64,000 nt of DNA from Siphonodentalium dalli (taxonomy: Eukaryota > Mollusca > Scaphopoda > Gadilida > Siphonodentaliidae): positions 193,772,052-193,836,051 of the forward strand of contig CP136067.1 of the NCBI GenBank assembly GCA_032622095.1, in the 5' to 3' direction. The notes under the pieces were generated by a model. That model worked only from the letters and a program-made list of their open reading frames with translations. It was not told where the DNA came from and searched no databases. Position numbers and translations under genes: made by a program. Positions 45,432 to 57,990 of this stretch are shown piece by piece (position 1 is the first letter of the stretch; each line of letters opens with the position of its first letter).

Positions 45432-45677
45432 TTAACCCTTTCATCACTAGAGCTTCCTGAAATTTTGCAAAAACGATGTGCCATTGCATTCTCTTATATA
45501 TGCGAGTCTCCCATAGAGAGCCCCACATATATAAGAGAATATATTTACCTTGACCTTGTAAGCCAGTGCATTCTGTTATATATGTGAGGCTCATATGGGA
45601 CATTCAGAAATATAAGAGAATGCACTGGCACAGGGTCTTTAATGCTGCACCAGCACAGCTCCCATCATGAAAGGGTT
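45432..45677 (+). mobile_element. MITE family A abutting exon 14
   Basis: TTAACCCTTTCATCACTAGA on the left, CAGCTCCCATCATGAAAGGG then TT on the right, with two hairpins. It ends 32 bp before exon 14, so the exon's branch-point region lies at or inside the MITE end. Confidence 0.85.
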
Positions 45678-45709
45678 CAAATTTAATCCCCAATTCAATC
45701 TCTTTGCAG

Positions 45710-46638
45710 ATGAACTTCTTGAGAAAAGCTCGCTGACAGACAAGATAAGCTCACTAGAGCGGCAGCTAGAAGAGACGACCGAGCAGAACAAGGGACTCCA
45801 TTTGGAAGTTGAAAGATTGAAGCACACGACCCGTCACTCGAAACGACAGAAGCATCGATCCAATGATCACACTTTGCACTTAGTTGATGTTCAGACCTCT
45901 CCGATATCAAAATCCACGAAGTCATTTGAAATCTCAACAAGTCCATCTGACCACAGTTATATCGTCAGATCTCAAGTCCCAGGTAGAGATGTTACAACAT
46001 CCCCGCTCTATGGTCTGATCCCAAATAGAGATGTAACAACCTCACCAATCTATGGTCTGATTTCAAATAGAGACGTCACGACCTCGCCTCTCTATCCTGA
46101 TCCTCGTTCTGTCGGGCAGGTGACACAGACAGACAGTCGTCAGCTTCACGACATCAGCACCTCTCCAATCAAACTTCAGCGAAGATTGTACTCAACCGAC
46201 AGCGATAGCGACGCGCTCAGTACTGAACTGCCCAGAGCTGGTTACGGGGATTCAGACTTCCACAGAACCGGACATGGCGATACAGCGTTCCGAAGCAAAC
46301 TAACATCTGTGGATAGTTGTGATAATGACATTCATAGCAACGATGCTTTCAAAAATGGTATTGGCGACACACCATTGTCAGAATTAAATACATCACCAGT
46401 CCGTGGTGTGTTGCCGGAATTTATTTCCCCGGACAGCACATCTCCCGGATTTTGTTTGACTCAGTTTGGTAATATTAATGAGATGTCGGCTCCGATGCTA
46501 CGCAGCATCGTACAGCAACTACAAGCCGACCTGATGGCTGCGTTACACGATAAGGATGAGCTAAAGAAGAAGATACGTGCTGCCGAAAGGCTACGGAAAA
46601 TTCCTGGACAAAATCAAGATGATGAAGCTAGTATCCAG
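45710..46638 (+). CDS. Exon 14, coiled coil plus TSP-repeat spacer
   Basis: 929 nt; AT completes the Asp split from exon 13; phase 0 out. Acceptor AATCTCTTTGCAG, donor CAG|GTATGT. The N-part (ELLEKSSLTDKISSLERQLE) is coil. The middle ~210 residues are Ser/Thr/Pro-rich with eight [VIND]-x-TSP-type sites (VQTSP, ISTSP, VTTSP three times, ISTSP, LNTSP, DSTSP). Three of these lie in a 14-residue tandem RDVTTSPLYGLIPN (about 45985-46110) whose copies differ mainly at silent positions. The C-part (SIVQQLQADLMAALHDKDEL) is coil again. The TSP sites would suit proline-directed kinases (inference). Confidence 0.93.
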
Positions 46639-46747
46639 GTATGTGAAAATAATTCCTTGATTTTGGAGAAAAATACAAACATTTGAAGATGCCTCATCTG
46701 ATTTATTATATTGATTTACTTTGTACCAGTAAATAATCATATAAATC

Positions 46748-47487
46748 CAGGGTTTCCGCTAGGGCAGCAGGGCTTACTGTTTAGGGCAATGGTACCCCTA
46801 TAGCTGCTTAGTTCAGAAATGGATGTTGATTTTGTTGCATTGCATTGAGTACCGATACAAGTTGTTCTCAGATCTCAATAGAATTGGATACTGTAAAAGC
46901 AATTTTTCGTGGTGGTCCAATTGTTGTGATTGTGCTCAACCACGAAATATGTTAACCTGCAAAATTTTGACTTACTTGAAACTACCCCATGCGATTGCCA
47001 TTTTTGGACAATACACACAGTATGGATGGAAATTTATTGTTTTAAGGTTGTGGATGTGACAGTTAATAATGGCAGTGAAGTTGTGTATTTAATCAAAACC
47101 ACGATAATTTATACGAACAAAATTAGAGCCATTTCCAGTATTCAATACAACGACAGATTTTAAAAACAAAAAAAGAAAATGGTCATGGTCCTGTGACTTA
47201 TACATATGGTATGCCCAGACTAGGATGTATGCCACATGGGGGTATGCCAGAGTTTCCGCTGGGGTTGGGGGGAATGGTAAAGCCCCCAACTGGCCCTGGG
47301 GGAAATCTCTGTTCATCAACAAACTGTGAATATCTAATAGTATTTAGTAAATCAGTCGATAACTTAAATCAATTATCAAGTTCTGAATGTCTACAGAGAT
47401 AGAAGTAGAAAAGTCAAGGAATTATAAATTTGGGAGAGGGGAAAGAGACCCTAAAAGGGATCCACTGCCCCTATAGCGGAAACCCTG
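46748..47487 (+). mobile_element. CAGGG...CCCTG element (family P), 740 bp, 5-bp TSD
   Basis: CAGGGTTTCCGCTAGGGCAG on the left and CTATAGCGGAAACCCTG on the right are inverted; AAATC is duplicated at 46743-46747 and 47488-47492. An isolated end (CAGGGTTTCCGCAAAATT) is also seen near 47685. No transposase ORF. Confidence 0.85.
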
Positions 47488-47862
47488 AAATCATTAGTCA
47501 GAGGTTTGACAGTGTGCTATTGTCAGTGGCTTCTAAAATGTCGCGTATGGTGTTTTTGGAGCGAAAGCACTTTTTTGCATATTTAGAATCTTAAGGTTTG
47601 ATTACATAAGATCCTCAAATAATTTGTAAATTTTTCAATTATAAATGCCTGTGAAAAATTGTGTTATAAAATGTTGTATCAGGGTTTCCGCAAAATTATA
47701 TCGTTAATTCTATGTTGTGTTTCTAATATCGAAACCGTTCCTGGCAGAATTATTCTGATTGGACTATTTTGAGGAGGAAAGACCAAAGGGCTCAATTTTC
47801 ATTCCTTTATCATAACTTCAGTTAACACGTTTATTACTAAACACTATGATAAGGTCAGGCCT

Positions 47863-48101
47863 TAACCCTTTCATGACTGGAACTTCCTTAAATTACCGAA
47901 AACCCTGTGCATTCTCTTATATATGCGAGTCTCCCATAGGGAGCCTCGCATATTGTCGTAACAGTATTTACTTGACCTGTCTGCCAGTGCATTCTCTTTT
48001 ATATACGAGGCTCCCAATGTGAGACTTGCATATACAAGAGAATGCACTGCCACAGGATCTTTTATGCTGCACCAGTGCAGTTCCCATCATGACAGGGGTA
48101 A
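47863..48101 (+). mobile_element. MITE family A copy
   Basis: TTAACCCTTTCATGACTGGA on the left, CAGTTCCCATCATGACAGGG then GTAA on the right, two hairpins. Mid-intron 14. Confidence 0.82.
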
Positions 48102-48154
48102 TGTCTCAATTTCATTTTCACAACTGTAGTAGACAAAACCCCTGAAGGAGAAAA

Positions 48155-48588
48155 CAAGTTAAAGATGGGTTATCTCTTCCAAAAAAGTTTTAGAAAGATT
48201 CTGGGGTATAAAATAATATATATGAATTGAGGACACTGTCCAGTAAAGTTTCAATTAATTAATATAAATTTTATTTAGAGGTTCTTATCACATAGTTTTA
48301 TGGGGTTATTTTTCAAACAGAAACATTCGGAGCATGCCAAAAGCGTACTAAGATGGAAAACTTCATCTTATTAGAACACTCAATCCTGGCAAATTGCATT
48401 CCAACTATAGAATTTACCATATCTCCGATAGAAATAAACCAGTTTATTATACCTTCAGAGACAGATAATATACCCAATCTTTTTTTTATCTATATTTTAT
48501 TCACAAAATATCTATTTGTGGGCTTGAAAATGTTGTTGTTGTAGTTGTTATTGTTGTACTTTGACCCGGAAGAGATAGACAATCTTTA
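48155..48588 (+). mobile_element. MITE family M, second copy
   Basis: TTAAAGATGGGTTATCTCTT, GGGGTATAAAATAATATAT and GGACACTGTCCAGTAAAGTT match the left arm of 31613-32128. It ends near GGAAGAGATAGACAATCTTT. Confidence 0.72.
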
Positions 48589-48978
48589 AATGAATGAGTT
48601 GTATTTGTGAATAGTTTAGCCAAAAATTTAACACATGGTCAGCTTTGAAAGAGGAAGTTGATAGTTTTTTAGAAATAAGCTGAATGAGTTTTCAGTTTTT
48701 AATTAGTTCTAAGTGCTACGCCACATCTTTGAGCTGAAATTTGCTAGAAAAGTTATTCATAAAGGACTATCAACTTTCTTTTTCATGTGACCTATTTAAA
48801 CTGAAAATTACATTATATAACAATGTACCACAGTTATTTAGTACTGATTATTTTTTTTAGACCTTATCAAATGCAAATAAAAGGTTGCATGCGTAGGGTT
48901 TCGGGACCTGAGAAACTGGAAATTGACGTTGGTAGTTTGCTTGACCTTAATCGATAAAAAACCAATCTATCTTACCAG

Positions 48979-49224
48979 TAACCCTTCCATGACTGGAGCT
49001 TCCTGAAATTTTTAGATAACCCTGTGCCATGCATTCTCTTATATATGCTATAGTCTCCCATAGGGAGCCTTTCATATAAGAGAATGCGATGACCTAACAA
49101 AATACCTTGTAAACCAGTGCATTCTCTTATATGTGAGGCTACCTATGGGAGACTCACATATATAAGAGTATACATGCACTCGCACATAATCTTTAGTGCT
49201 GCACCTCTCGTCATGAAACGGTTA
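48979..49224 (+). mobile_element. MITE family A abutting exon 15
   Basis: TAACCCTTCCATGACTGGAG on the left and CTCGTCATGAAACGGTTA on the right, with two hairpins. It ends 39 bp before exon 15. Confidence 0.84.
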
Positions 49225-49263
49225 ATATTATCAATCAACTGATACAGTTTTATCAATTTTCAG

Positions 49264-50523
49264 GGAGTGAAGAAGGAATTAGAGAATGTTCAGGCCCTAC
49301 TCGACCAAAAGGACCAGGAAAATCGGGAGCTACGCAAGAAAATTACGTCAGATAATGGGAGTGGTGAACGTCAAACTCGACTCAGATCCGATGTGATCAC
49401 AACCATAACGCATTATCAGACAGACTCTGATGGTCAAGATCATTCTGTAGAGGAGAATTTAGATTTGATCGATTCAGAAAATCACAAGCTGAAAGACAAA
49501 TTGAAAACAGCAGAAAATCTAATCAGATTGCTGAAAAAGCAAGTTGCTGTTAAAGGGCAGAATAAAGATAAGAGAAATGTCAGTGTTAGCAATCCCGATC
49601 TCATTGTTCAGATGGCCAACGAAATCGATCATTTGAAAAAAAAACTAAATGAGTCATCAGACTCATCACATGCACCGGTTTCATCATCACATGGTTCACT
49701 GATGGCATCACTGAAGAAGAAGTTTAATTCTATGCATCATGGGAATGTTACCGCTAACGCTTTAGGAGATAGCGATCTCTCTGACTTCTACGACAACCAA
49801 GCATCGAATGCTAAACATGTGATCTCAGATTCTAAATATAGCCGGATTCCTCGGTTGCAGCAGCAAGGACGAGTTAAACCAGTGTATGCTTATTCCTCGT
49901 CAGATGATAACGATTATGTGACCAAAGCGCAAATTAATGATGCTATTTCTAAAATCTGCAATTTGGAGAAGAAATTGAAGGCTACAGAAGGAACAGTACG
50001 ATTCCAGGCTCAGAAAATGAAATATTACAAAAGCTTGCTGGAGGATAACGGTATAATGTGTAACGGACCTGTAAGAAGCTGTAGTGAGTCGAATTTATCA
50101 CTTTTCAGTAGTCAGCCGTCTGCTTTAGCGAAGAAAACTTTATCTAATGACAATCTCTCTGAGTTATCAAGCTTATCAGACAAGTCAAATCCATTCAAGA
50201 ATTACGGTCTGACCGATGATGTGTTGGAACTCAGATCACAAGTTAAAACTCTGCGGCATCAACTCGAAAATTCCGCACGGGAAATCAAACCGCTGTTAAA
50301 ATCTAAATTCATGCGAGACAAGAGTACGTCACCATCTCGGAGACATTCCCCATCAGGGGCGGAGTCTACTCCTCCACATGTGACGTTTGGTAGAACTGTC
50401 ACGTATGATGGTGGCGATTCGTCGTCATCGGATAACCTGTGTCAGATGTCATATGATAATCTCATTCAGGAGCTAACCAAATACAAGAGAGAGGCGAACA
50501 GTCTACGCAAGCAGCTACATGAG
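49264..50523 (+). CDS. Exon 15, long coiled-coil and Ser-rich exon
   Basis: 1,260 nt, 420 codons, phase 0-0. Acceptor TTTTATCAATTTTCAG, donor GAG|GTAACG. Coils: KKELENVQALLDQKDQENRE; ENHKLKDKLKTAENLIRLLK; MANEIDHLKKKLNESSD; ISKICNLEKKLKATEGTVRF followed by QAQKMKYYKSLLEDNGIM; LELRSQVKTLRHQLENS; LIQELTKYKREANSLRKQL. Spacers are Ser-rich, with paired CSESNLSLFSS and LSNDNLSELSS segments, and STSPSRRHSPSGAESTPPH before the last coil. The 'YYKSLLEDNGIM' stretch resembles myomegalin/CDK5RAP2 (recall). The open frame beyond the donor soon ends in a low-quality tail. Confidence 0.94.
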
Positions 50524-52030
50524 GTAACGTTATACCATACAAAGGTGGTCTATCTGTTTCTGGTTCTGTTTCTCAGATGCCTGCATCCTTATAAAAGTAT
50601 GGCCTGCCAGGTGCTTTTTATGTCCCACTAAAAATAAAAAATGTTTATCATCCAGCTGCTCAGCTTCAGAGCACGATGTCCATAATCTCTGTCCATTACT
50701 GGCTATAAATCTAGCTGGACACAATTCAATTTCCTTTTTCTATGTTTGATAATACTAAAGTTTCTTTTTTGTTTTATTTGTATGTACTTGAATTGAACGT
50801 TAAATTGAAATTGAATTAACACTTAATCATGAAAATTCGTGTTCACACCCAAATTTTTTTTCAATAATTTGTAATTACCACACCCTAGGTCATTTAATAA
50901 CAGGACATATTTTTGGCATCAAAAGTTGTTTATTTGATAAACAATAACCAACTAAATAAATAGATACATTAATGAAACAACTTTCACACATCCATTCAAC
51001 CTACCAATTATACCCAGGAAATTATGTTTTTCTGCCACCCAAACGAAACACCCGTTCAGCTCATATTTCATAGAATTTGATATTGAGATTTAGCCAGCAA
51101 AATAATTAGTGAAATTGATTGTGTACAACCTACTAGAACATTGACATAAACTTTAGTTAGGGTGGGAGGGAGGGAAAATTGAAGTATAGTGAATGGCGCT
51201 TTCGCGAACAATTACAAATATTTGGGCATGAATTTATCATAATTCAGTTCCCGATAAAGGGGAAGCCACTCTAATGAAATGTGTTCATGTCTAGTTCGTA
51301 GGTCAGAGGTCAGCCGAATAAGTTGACACTGCCGGGTGCATAATGAAGCATTTTGATGCCAAAATAGTCCGAGTAAACACACAAAACCTGCAAATTCATG
51401 CAATAACGTTCACCACATTCACACACTGTGCTGTTCAGTCTATGTGTTACTAGTAGGTGCCTTGTGTAGAATATCAATTTGTCAGTTATATTCAGATTAC
51501 GAGTGACTTCGATCGGCGATTCGTGTATTCAGTCTACTGTACACTGCCATGTAATTGTCTCAGATCTGTGGAGAAACACAGTGCAAAGCCATTAAAATTA
51601 TTCCTTCCACAACACAGTTCCTGGGCATATACGCTATACTGTATTAACTGCTTTCATTTAATGCTTAAAAAATCCCAAATTATCACGACCGTATCCATAC
51701 ATGATTGTTAATTCCCAAACATCACGGTAAATTCTGTCAGGAATTTTAAATTGCATATGACAGACATTGGTTTAGCGACTTAAATAAAATTCATTTCCAG
51801 ATTACAATTAGGCCTATTTTGTTAGTGTGAGATTTTATCTGGTTCCTTTTTATAAAGCTGCCATTAGTTACTGAATATACATTTGGTAATAATCGGTATT
51901 CTGCAGTATGATTTTAGAATTACCATGATATTTTTATATGCAAATACAGCGTAGCACTATAGGGGGTGGAATTAATTCCTAGTGACCGAAGTTCCTATCC
52001 ACTGGTCTCTCCGACTCAGAATTGGTATAC
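50524..52030 (+). other. Intron 15, first part, nothing recognised
   Basis: AT-rich sequence; short ORFs (e.g. 51457-51711) lack coil character, and no acceptor/donor pair of matching phase stands out. Confidence 0.45.
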
Positions 52031-52489
52031 CCCCATAACGAGTTATATATAGGAACCAGCTTGTCCGTCCATCTATCTTAATGTCTGTCCAGCTGTCCAT
52101 CTGTCAGTGGATGCAACATTGTCCGAGCCTTTATTCCTACATTTTTCCGTCTATATTTTTCAAACTTGGCACAGATATTTAGTGCCATGGGAACCTGTGA
52201 TTATGAGGTCTATTAATCTTATATATGGTTTGGGGGGTCCTTGGATGACTGGGATTCAGATTTGTTCAAATGGGGTCACTGAATTAATTGCTCAATTTAA
52301 CCAAACTTTTATTTTTTTATTTTTTCAAATTAAATTTTCAAAAGCTATCGCCATTATAGCATACACTGAGATACCCTGAATCACCACACCAAATTTGGTT
52401 GAAATCAGTCCAGGGTCTGGGAGAAAAATTATGAAGAGACAGATTATCTTTTCCAGTTGAAGAGTCAAACACCCCTATTACCTTGTTAT

Positions 52490-54000
52490 CTCTCTCTCTC
52501 TCTCTCTCTCTTCTCTTCTCTTCTCTCTCTTCTCTTCTCTCTCTCACACATCGATCGATGTCATTCCGTCCGGAGTAATAACTCCAGTAATAATCATCTG
52601 ATTTGATTGAAACTTGGTATGTAGGTGTCTCAACCAAAAACACAGGTGCTCTGCAATTCTGGGTTTGATCCGATGTTCTTTTATGGAGTTATTTCCCCTT
52701 TTTTTCCCTTTTTTATACGCCCTTTTGAAAAAAAGGCCATATTATAGTATTGGTCTGTCCGTCCGGACGGGCGTCCGGGCGGGCGTCCGTTAATCTGTTG
52801 TCCGGATGATAACTTTAGTTAGAGTCAACCAAATTGAATAAAATTTGGTATGTGGGTTTATTAGCCGAAAAGTAAGTTCAAGTTCGAATTTGGGTTCCGC
52901 CCGCCAATTTTCACCGGAGTTATGCCCCTTATTTGACGTTTTTTGACTTAGAAAATCCTTGAAATTTGTTGTCCGGATGATAACTTTAGTATAGTTTATC
53001 GGAATGAATCCAAATTTGGTATATTACTTTCTCCCACCAAAACACAGGTCAAGTTCGAACTTGGGTTCTGTCCGACCATTTTTGGCAGAGTTATGCCCCA
53101 TTTTCGACTCAGAAAATTCAGTTTTTCTTATGTTTTTTGGTTTCCGGATGATAACTCGATTTTGGAATGTTTATACGCAAAACACGTTTTTTTGTGGATT
53201 ACATATATCGAAATACAGCTCAAGTCCGAATTTCGTTTTAATCCGATAATTTTTGCGAGAGTTATGGCCCTTTTTTTGACGTAATTTGACTTAGAAAATC
53301 CCTGAAATTTGTTGTCCGGATGATAACTTTAGTTAGAGTGAACCGATTTCAATCAAATTTGGTATGTGGGTTTATTAGGAGAAAAGACAGCTCAAGTTCG
53401 AATTTGGGTTCCGTCCGCCAATTTTCACCGGAGTTATGCCCCTTATTTGACGTAATTTGACTTAGAAAATCCCTGAAATTTGTTGTCCGGATGATAACTT
53501 TACTAGAGCTTATCGGATTCAATGATAATTTGGTATATTACTTTCTCCCACCAAAACACAGGTCAAGTTCAAATTTGAGTTCCGTCCGCCAATTTTTACC
53601 AGAGTTATGCCCCTTTTTGACCAGTTTCCGCGACCCAAGAGAGGCCGTATATGGCACGCCCACCGTAGCTCTTGTTTTAACTTACCGGTTTCCGGATGAT
53701 ATCTCAAGTTTGGATCCTTTAATTGCAAATACCGATGTGGATCAGTCATATCAAGATACAGGTTGAATTCGAATTTGAGTTTGATCCGATGATTTTTCCT
53801 AGAGTTATGGACTTTTTTCGACTTAGAAAATTCAATTTTACTTCTTTTTTCTTTGGTTTCCGGATCATAACTCAAGTTTGGATTGTTTAATTGGAAATTC
53901 CTTTTTTTTGTGGGTTGTTCATATCAAAATACAGGTCAAGTTCGAATTTGAGTTTGATCCAATGATTTTTCCCAGAGTTATGGGCCTTTCGACTTTGAAT
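52490..54000 (+). repeat. Repeat family F array, several modules, with (CT)n tract
   Basis: A CT-rich microsatellite at 52490-52550, then 140-300-bp modules with TTGTCCGGATGATAACTTTA, GGTCAAGTTCGAATTTG, GTTCCGTCCGCCAATTTT and GAGTTATGCCCCTT. At least seven partial modules, mutually diverged. Non-coding. Confidence 0.75.
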
Positions 54001-54894
54001 TTTTTTTTTTATAATTTTCTGTATGAGGGTACCTTCATTGTGTAATCAACTCCTCATACAGTTTTGTTTGTAGATATTTGAAACTTCAGAGGATTGTTAC
54101 CCACATATTTGAGATGTGCAACATGTATATAGATGACGGAATTTTTTTTTTTTATGGAATTATTAACCCTTTCAACTTGGAACATTTCAACATTTTTTTT
54201 AATTTCTTTAACAAAGCGGCATCGACTTGCCACGTTGTCGGGGGGACACTGTGGTCGGCCGACCTTTTATTTCAATTTAAATTAGCTTGATTCCATGTGT
54301 TTGTTTTATGCAGTTGTATACCTGTTACAATATTACTTATACAGGCAACTGATAATTTCAAGGAACATTTGGTGCAATGCTGATAACTAATAATTTTGTA
54401 TCTGTTTTGAGGAAAATGAATTCACTTCAGCTTATTACTGGATCAATGGATCTCATAGATTGGGTTTTACATTTGGTTCAAATAGGGGCAGATATAGGAG
54501 ATTTAGTAGATATATTTATTATATGATCCTACCCTTATTCCATTCAATAAACCCGTTCTATAAATTGTGATATTAAACGTTCGTTTAATAACAGGAAATA
54601 GTGCCAGTTGACCTTTGACTTCCGGGTTTGTCGCCTGTTTACATTATGTACCCTACGTCTCAAAATTCTATGGCTTCCAATATTTTTCCAACAATCTCTC
54701 ATGAATGAAGAATTTGAAAAGTTATTTCATTAAATTACACCATTAAATATGTCAAGCTACGTGAAACATAATTGCAGGTCTTTTTTAAGTCGACATTAGT
54801 TTCACGTCCCATTTGTTGATTTAAGTATGTTTTATAGATCATGTAAATAGAATCTACAACGAGTCCCCAGTTTATAGCGGAATTTCCAAAACTT

Positions 54895-54956
54895 GTCCAG
54901 TAAATTAGGTCTGAACCTCGCCAAAGGCTCGGTCCAGACCTAATTTACTGGACTCG
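54895..54956 (+). repeat. Perfect hairpin in intron 15
   Basis: GTCCAGTAAATTAGGTCTG and CAGACCTAATTTACTGGAC are exact complements around AACCTCGCCAAAGGCTCGGT. Isolated in AT-rich sequence. Confidence 0.88.
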
Positions 54957-55497
54957 TTTTGTAAATTCTATATATGGACTGTTAACCTCATGGATTGATT
55001 TATGAGCTGAGATTAGAACCACTTAATTGGGAGGGGTTCTGGGTTTGACCTCCAACTTTGGTAATCAGTGGAAAATCTGTTGTAATTAGACCAACAAAGG
55101 CCACATTTAGAATATTTCTAACTCTATGAGGGAGAGTTTGAAGTACCAGTTGTAAAATATATAGTTTGGTCCAGTTGGGAGTCAACTGACTATAAGTCAG
55201 GGGTTTGCAGTTGGAAATTTTAAGTTTAATACCCTCTGCCTGTCAACGAAGACCATCTAGCTATGTCCCTGTTTATAGCTACTTGTTTTAAAGTAATTTG
55301 ACTATTGTAGTCTTCAGAGTCCCATCCTTCTCCATCTGTAAAGTCAGGTGAGAACTCCACAGTTATTGACTGTCTTGTCTAAATTCAACTGACAAATTAA
55401 GAAAATATTCAGATTTTCAGTTTTAATTATGCATCGCAAAGTGCTTTCACTTAATATGGAAACAGACTGGGTTAATATGTAGCATCATGACACTATT

Positions 55498-55740
55498 TAA
55501 CCCTTCCATGACTGGAGCTTCCTGAAATTTTGAGAAAACCATGTGCCAATGCATTCTCTTATATATTCGAGTCTCATAGGGAGCCTCGCATATATAAGAG
55601 AATATATTGGCCTAACAATATGTGCCTTAACCTTGTAAATTAGAGCATTCTCTTATATATGCGAGGCTCCCTATATAAGAGAATGCATGACACAGTACCT
55701 TTAATGCTGCACCAGCGTGGCTCCCGTCATGAAAGGGTTA
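55498..55740 (+). mobile_element. MITE family A copy
   Basis: TTAACCCTTCCATGACTGGA on the left, GTGGCTCCCGTCATGAAAGG then GTTA on the right. About 700 bp upstream of exon 16, next to the TIR element that touches that exon. Confidence 0.83.
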
Positions 55741-55791
55741 AGATAATATGGAGAAGTCACTCATGTTGCCCTGTAGGATGTTTCCATGTGT

Positions 55792-56424
55792 ATACTCTCG
55801 GTCTCCAAATAAAATTGCAGACCCAAATAATAGTGCAGGGGGAATTTTCAATGAAAATTAATGAACATGCAGACCAAAATAATAGTGCAGGGGGAATTTT
55901 CAATGAAAATTAATAAACGTGCAGACCCAAATAATAGTGCAGGGGGAATTTCCAGCAAAAGATTATAAAATTAACAGTGAAATGAAAAACCAATAGCCAT
56001 TTATTGTCTACCGGTACATCAAGTAGTGAAAGATCTTGTTGCTCTGAGATTTATCTGAATAAAGTTTCCATAAACCTTGAGAGTCTTGGTTATTAAGTTG
56101 ATGGGTTAGGTCACATTCCAATGACACAATATTATTTTTGTATCTCCTCTCCCTGCTACAGTCCGAATACATCTTGCCTGCTATTATCATTATGGGAATT
56201 CCCCTCAAGCGAGTGACGTATTTAATTGTCGAAGGGTTTCCCAAAATTTGCTGTGAGTTGGTGGTAAAACCTTTCAGTTTGTTGATGAATTTGACGATTC
56301 ACTTTTGGTACAGAATATTTTACTGAGAAATAAATAAACGTATAGACCCAAATAAGCAACGGGCAGGGAGGAATTTTCCACCTGGATTAATAAACGTGCA
56401 CGTTCATTTGGAGGCCCAGAGTAT
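55792..56424 (+). mobile_element. TIR element ending 21 bp before exon 16
   Basis: ATACTCTCGGTCTCCAAATA on the left; TTTGGAGGCCCAGAGTAT on the right, inverted. Near the left end, a ~53-bp unit (CAGACCCAAATAATAGTGCA with GGGGGAATTTTCAATG) is repeated three times (55818-55960), and a diverged unit (ATAGACCCAAATAAGCAACG) sits near the right end. ORFs here are incidental. Confidence 0.72.
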
Positions 56425-56445
56425 TGATCAACACTCTCCTTACAG

Positions 56446-56749
56446 GTGAAGAATGTCAGTGGAATTAAGACGAGGCTGGAATTATCTCCCCGTCAGAGAA
56501 TCAATGATGATTCGTCAGATGTCATCGAGGCACAGAAAAGGGAGATTACCTCATTACAAAAATTATTGAAGGAAAGCCATAACTTCTGTCAGCAATTACA
56601 GGGTCAACTCAACGAAATGTGTGAATTCCTTAGTGAATTACTGGGTCACTCAAGCATGGATTTAAATTTGTCAACAAGGATCGATGACATACAAGACAAA
56701 CTGGAGCACTCACGCGATGTACTACAAGTGCTTACCGCCAACTTAACTG
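56446..56749 (+). CDS. Exon 16, QLNEMCEFLSELLG region
   Basis: 304 nt, phase 0 in, phase 1 out. Acceptor CACTCTCCTTACAG, donor ACTG|GTGAGT. It reads VKNVSGIKTRLELSPRQRIN, then EAQKREITSLQKLLKESHNF, QLQGQLNEMCEFLSELLGHS, and RIDDIQDKLEHSRDVLQVLT. I recall a comparable 'FLEELL' segment followed by an 'L..SL...R.LL' coil in centrosomin-family proteins. The leftover G joins TC of exon 17 to give Val. Confidence 0.92.
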
Positions 56750-56849
56750 GTGAGTCTCTATCAATTTTATAATATGTAGATGCATCATAATATGTAGATG
56801 CACTATAAATTGTGTGCTGGTTTTAAGATTCTGGTCTTACAGGTATTCT

Positions 56850-57990
56850 GTTTTTATCCCCCACCAAATTTAAAATTTGCAGGGGATATAGTAATGGGTT
56901 CCGTCCGTCCGTCGTTCCGTCCGTCTGGTCGTCACTCAAAATTTGGAGAAAAAAAGTCCATCGATTTAGACATCCATGACCATTCAATAGGAGATGTCGG
57001 ACACTGACTGACATTTATGTGGCTAGCCACCCAATCACGGACCTGTCAGTTTCTCCTATTCCACTGTCCCAGTTGCTGTGAGCAAGTTTTTGAGTTTTAA
57101 TCAGCTTCTTCTGCTATAATTCCAACATGTTATGAATCCATAATCTGGAGTTTTATCACTATCTACTACTTGATAGCCACATAAAATTTTATGGCTACTT
57201 GAGAAGGCACATAAAAACTAAAGCCACATTACCATTTCTAGCCACATAGGTCGGAGCCACATATCTACCCATTTGTTCGTCCGTCCGTCCGTCCCGAATT
57301 TGTAAGAGTCATAACTTGAACAAATGTAAATGGATTTCAAAGATTTGTGGTATATGAGTTCACCTGACCATTACCTAGAATGAGTTCGTAAGCCAGGTCT
57401 GGCCAGATATTTTTACCGGAGTTATTGGACTTTGTTTATTATATTTTTCGAATTTACCAAATAGCAAATAGACGACGTCACAGGGCTCATTTCCACAAAT
57501 CTCAACGGATTTCAAAGATATTTGGTATATGAGTTAACCTGACCATTACCTAGAATGAGTTCGCAAGCCAGGTCTGGCCGGTTACTTACCGGAGTTATTG
57601 GACTTTGTTTATTATTTTTGTCGAATTTACCAAATAGCAAATAGACGACGTCACAGGGCTCATTTCCACAAATCTCGGATTTCAAAGATATTTGGGATAT
57701 GAGTTCACTTGACCAGTATCTAGAACAAGTTCGCAAACCAGGTCCGGCCTGATATTTTCAGCAGAGTTATTGGACTTACGACGTCACAGGGCTCATTTCC
57801 ACAAATGTCAACGGATTTCAAAGATTTTTGGTATATGAGTTCACATGAGCAGTATCTAGAACGAGTTCGCAAACCAGGTCCGGCCTGATATTTTCAGCAG
57901 AGTTATTGGACTTATTGGTATAATCATTCCCATGACCAGTACCAAAAATGAGTTCGCAAGCCAGACTTTTTGACAAAATCCCACCTCTTG
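56850..57990 (+). repeat. Repeat family F relatives with ~140-190-bp modules
   Basis: GTCCGTCCGTCGTTCCGTCC opening; later modules with GGATTTCAAAGATATTTGG, GACCATTACCTAGAATGAGT, CGCAAGCCAGGTCTGGCC and GACGTCACAGGGCTCATTTC repeated four times. Non-coding. Confidence 0.75.
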
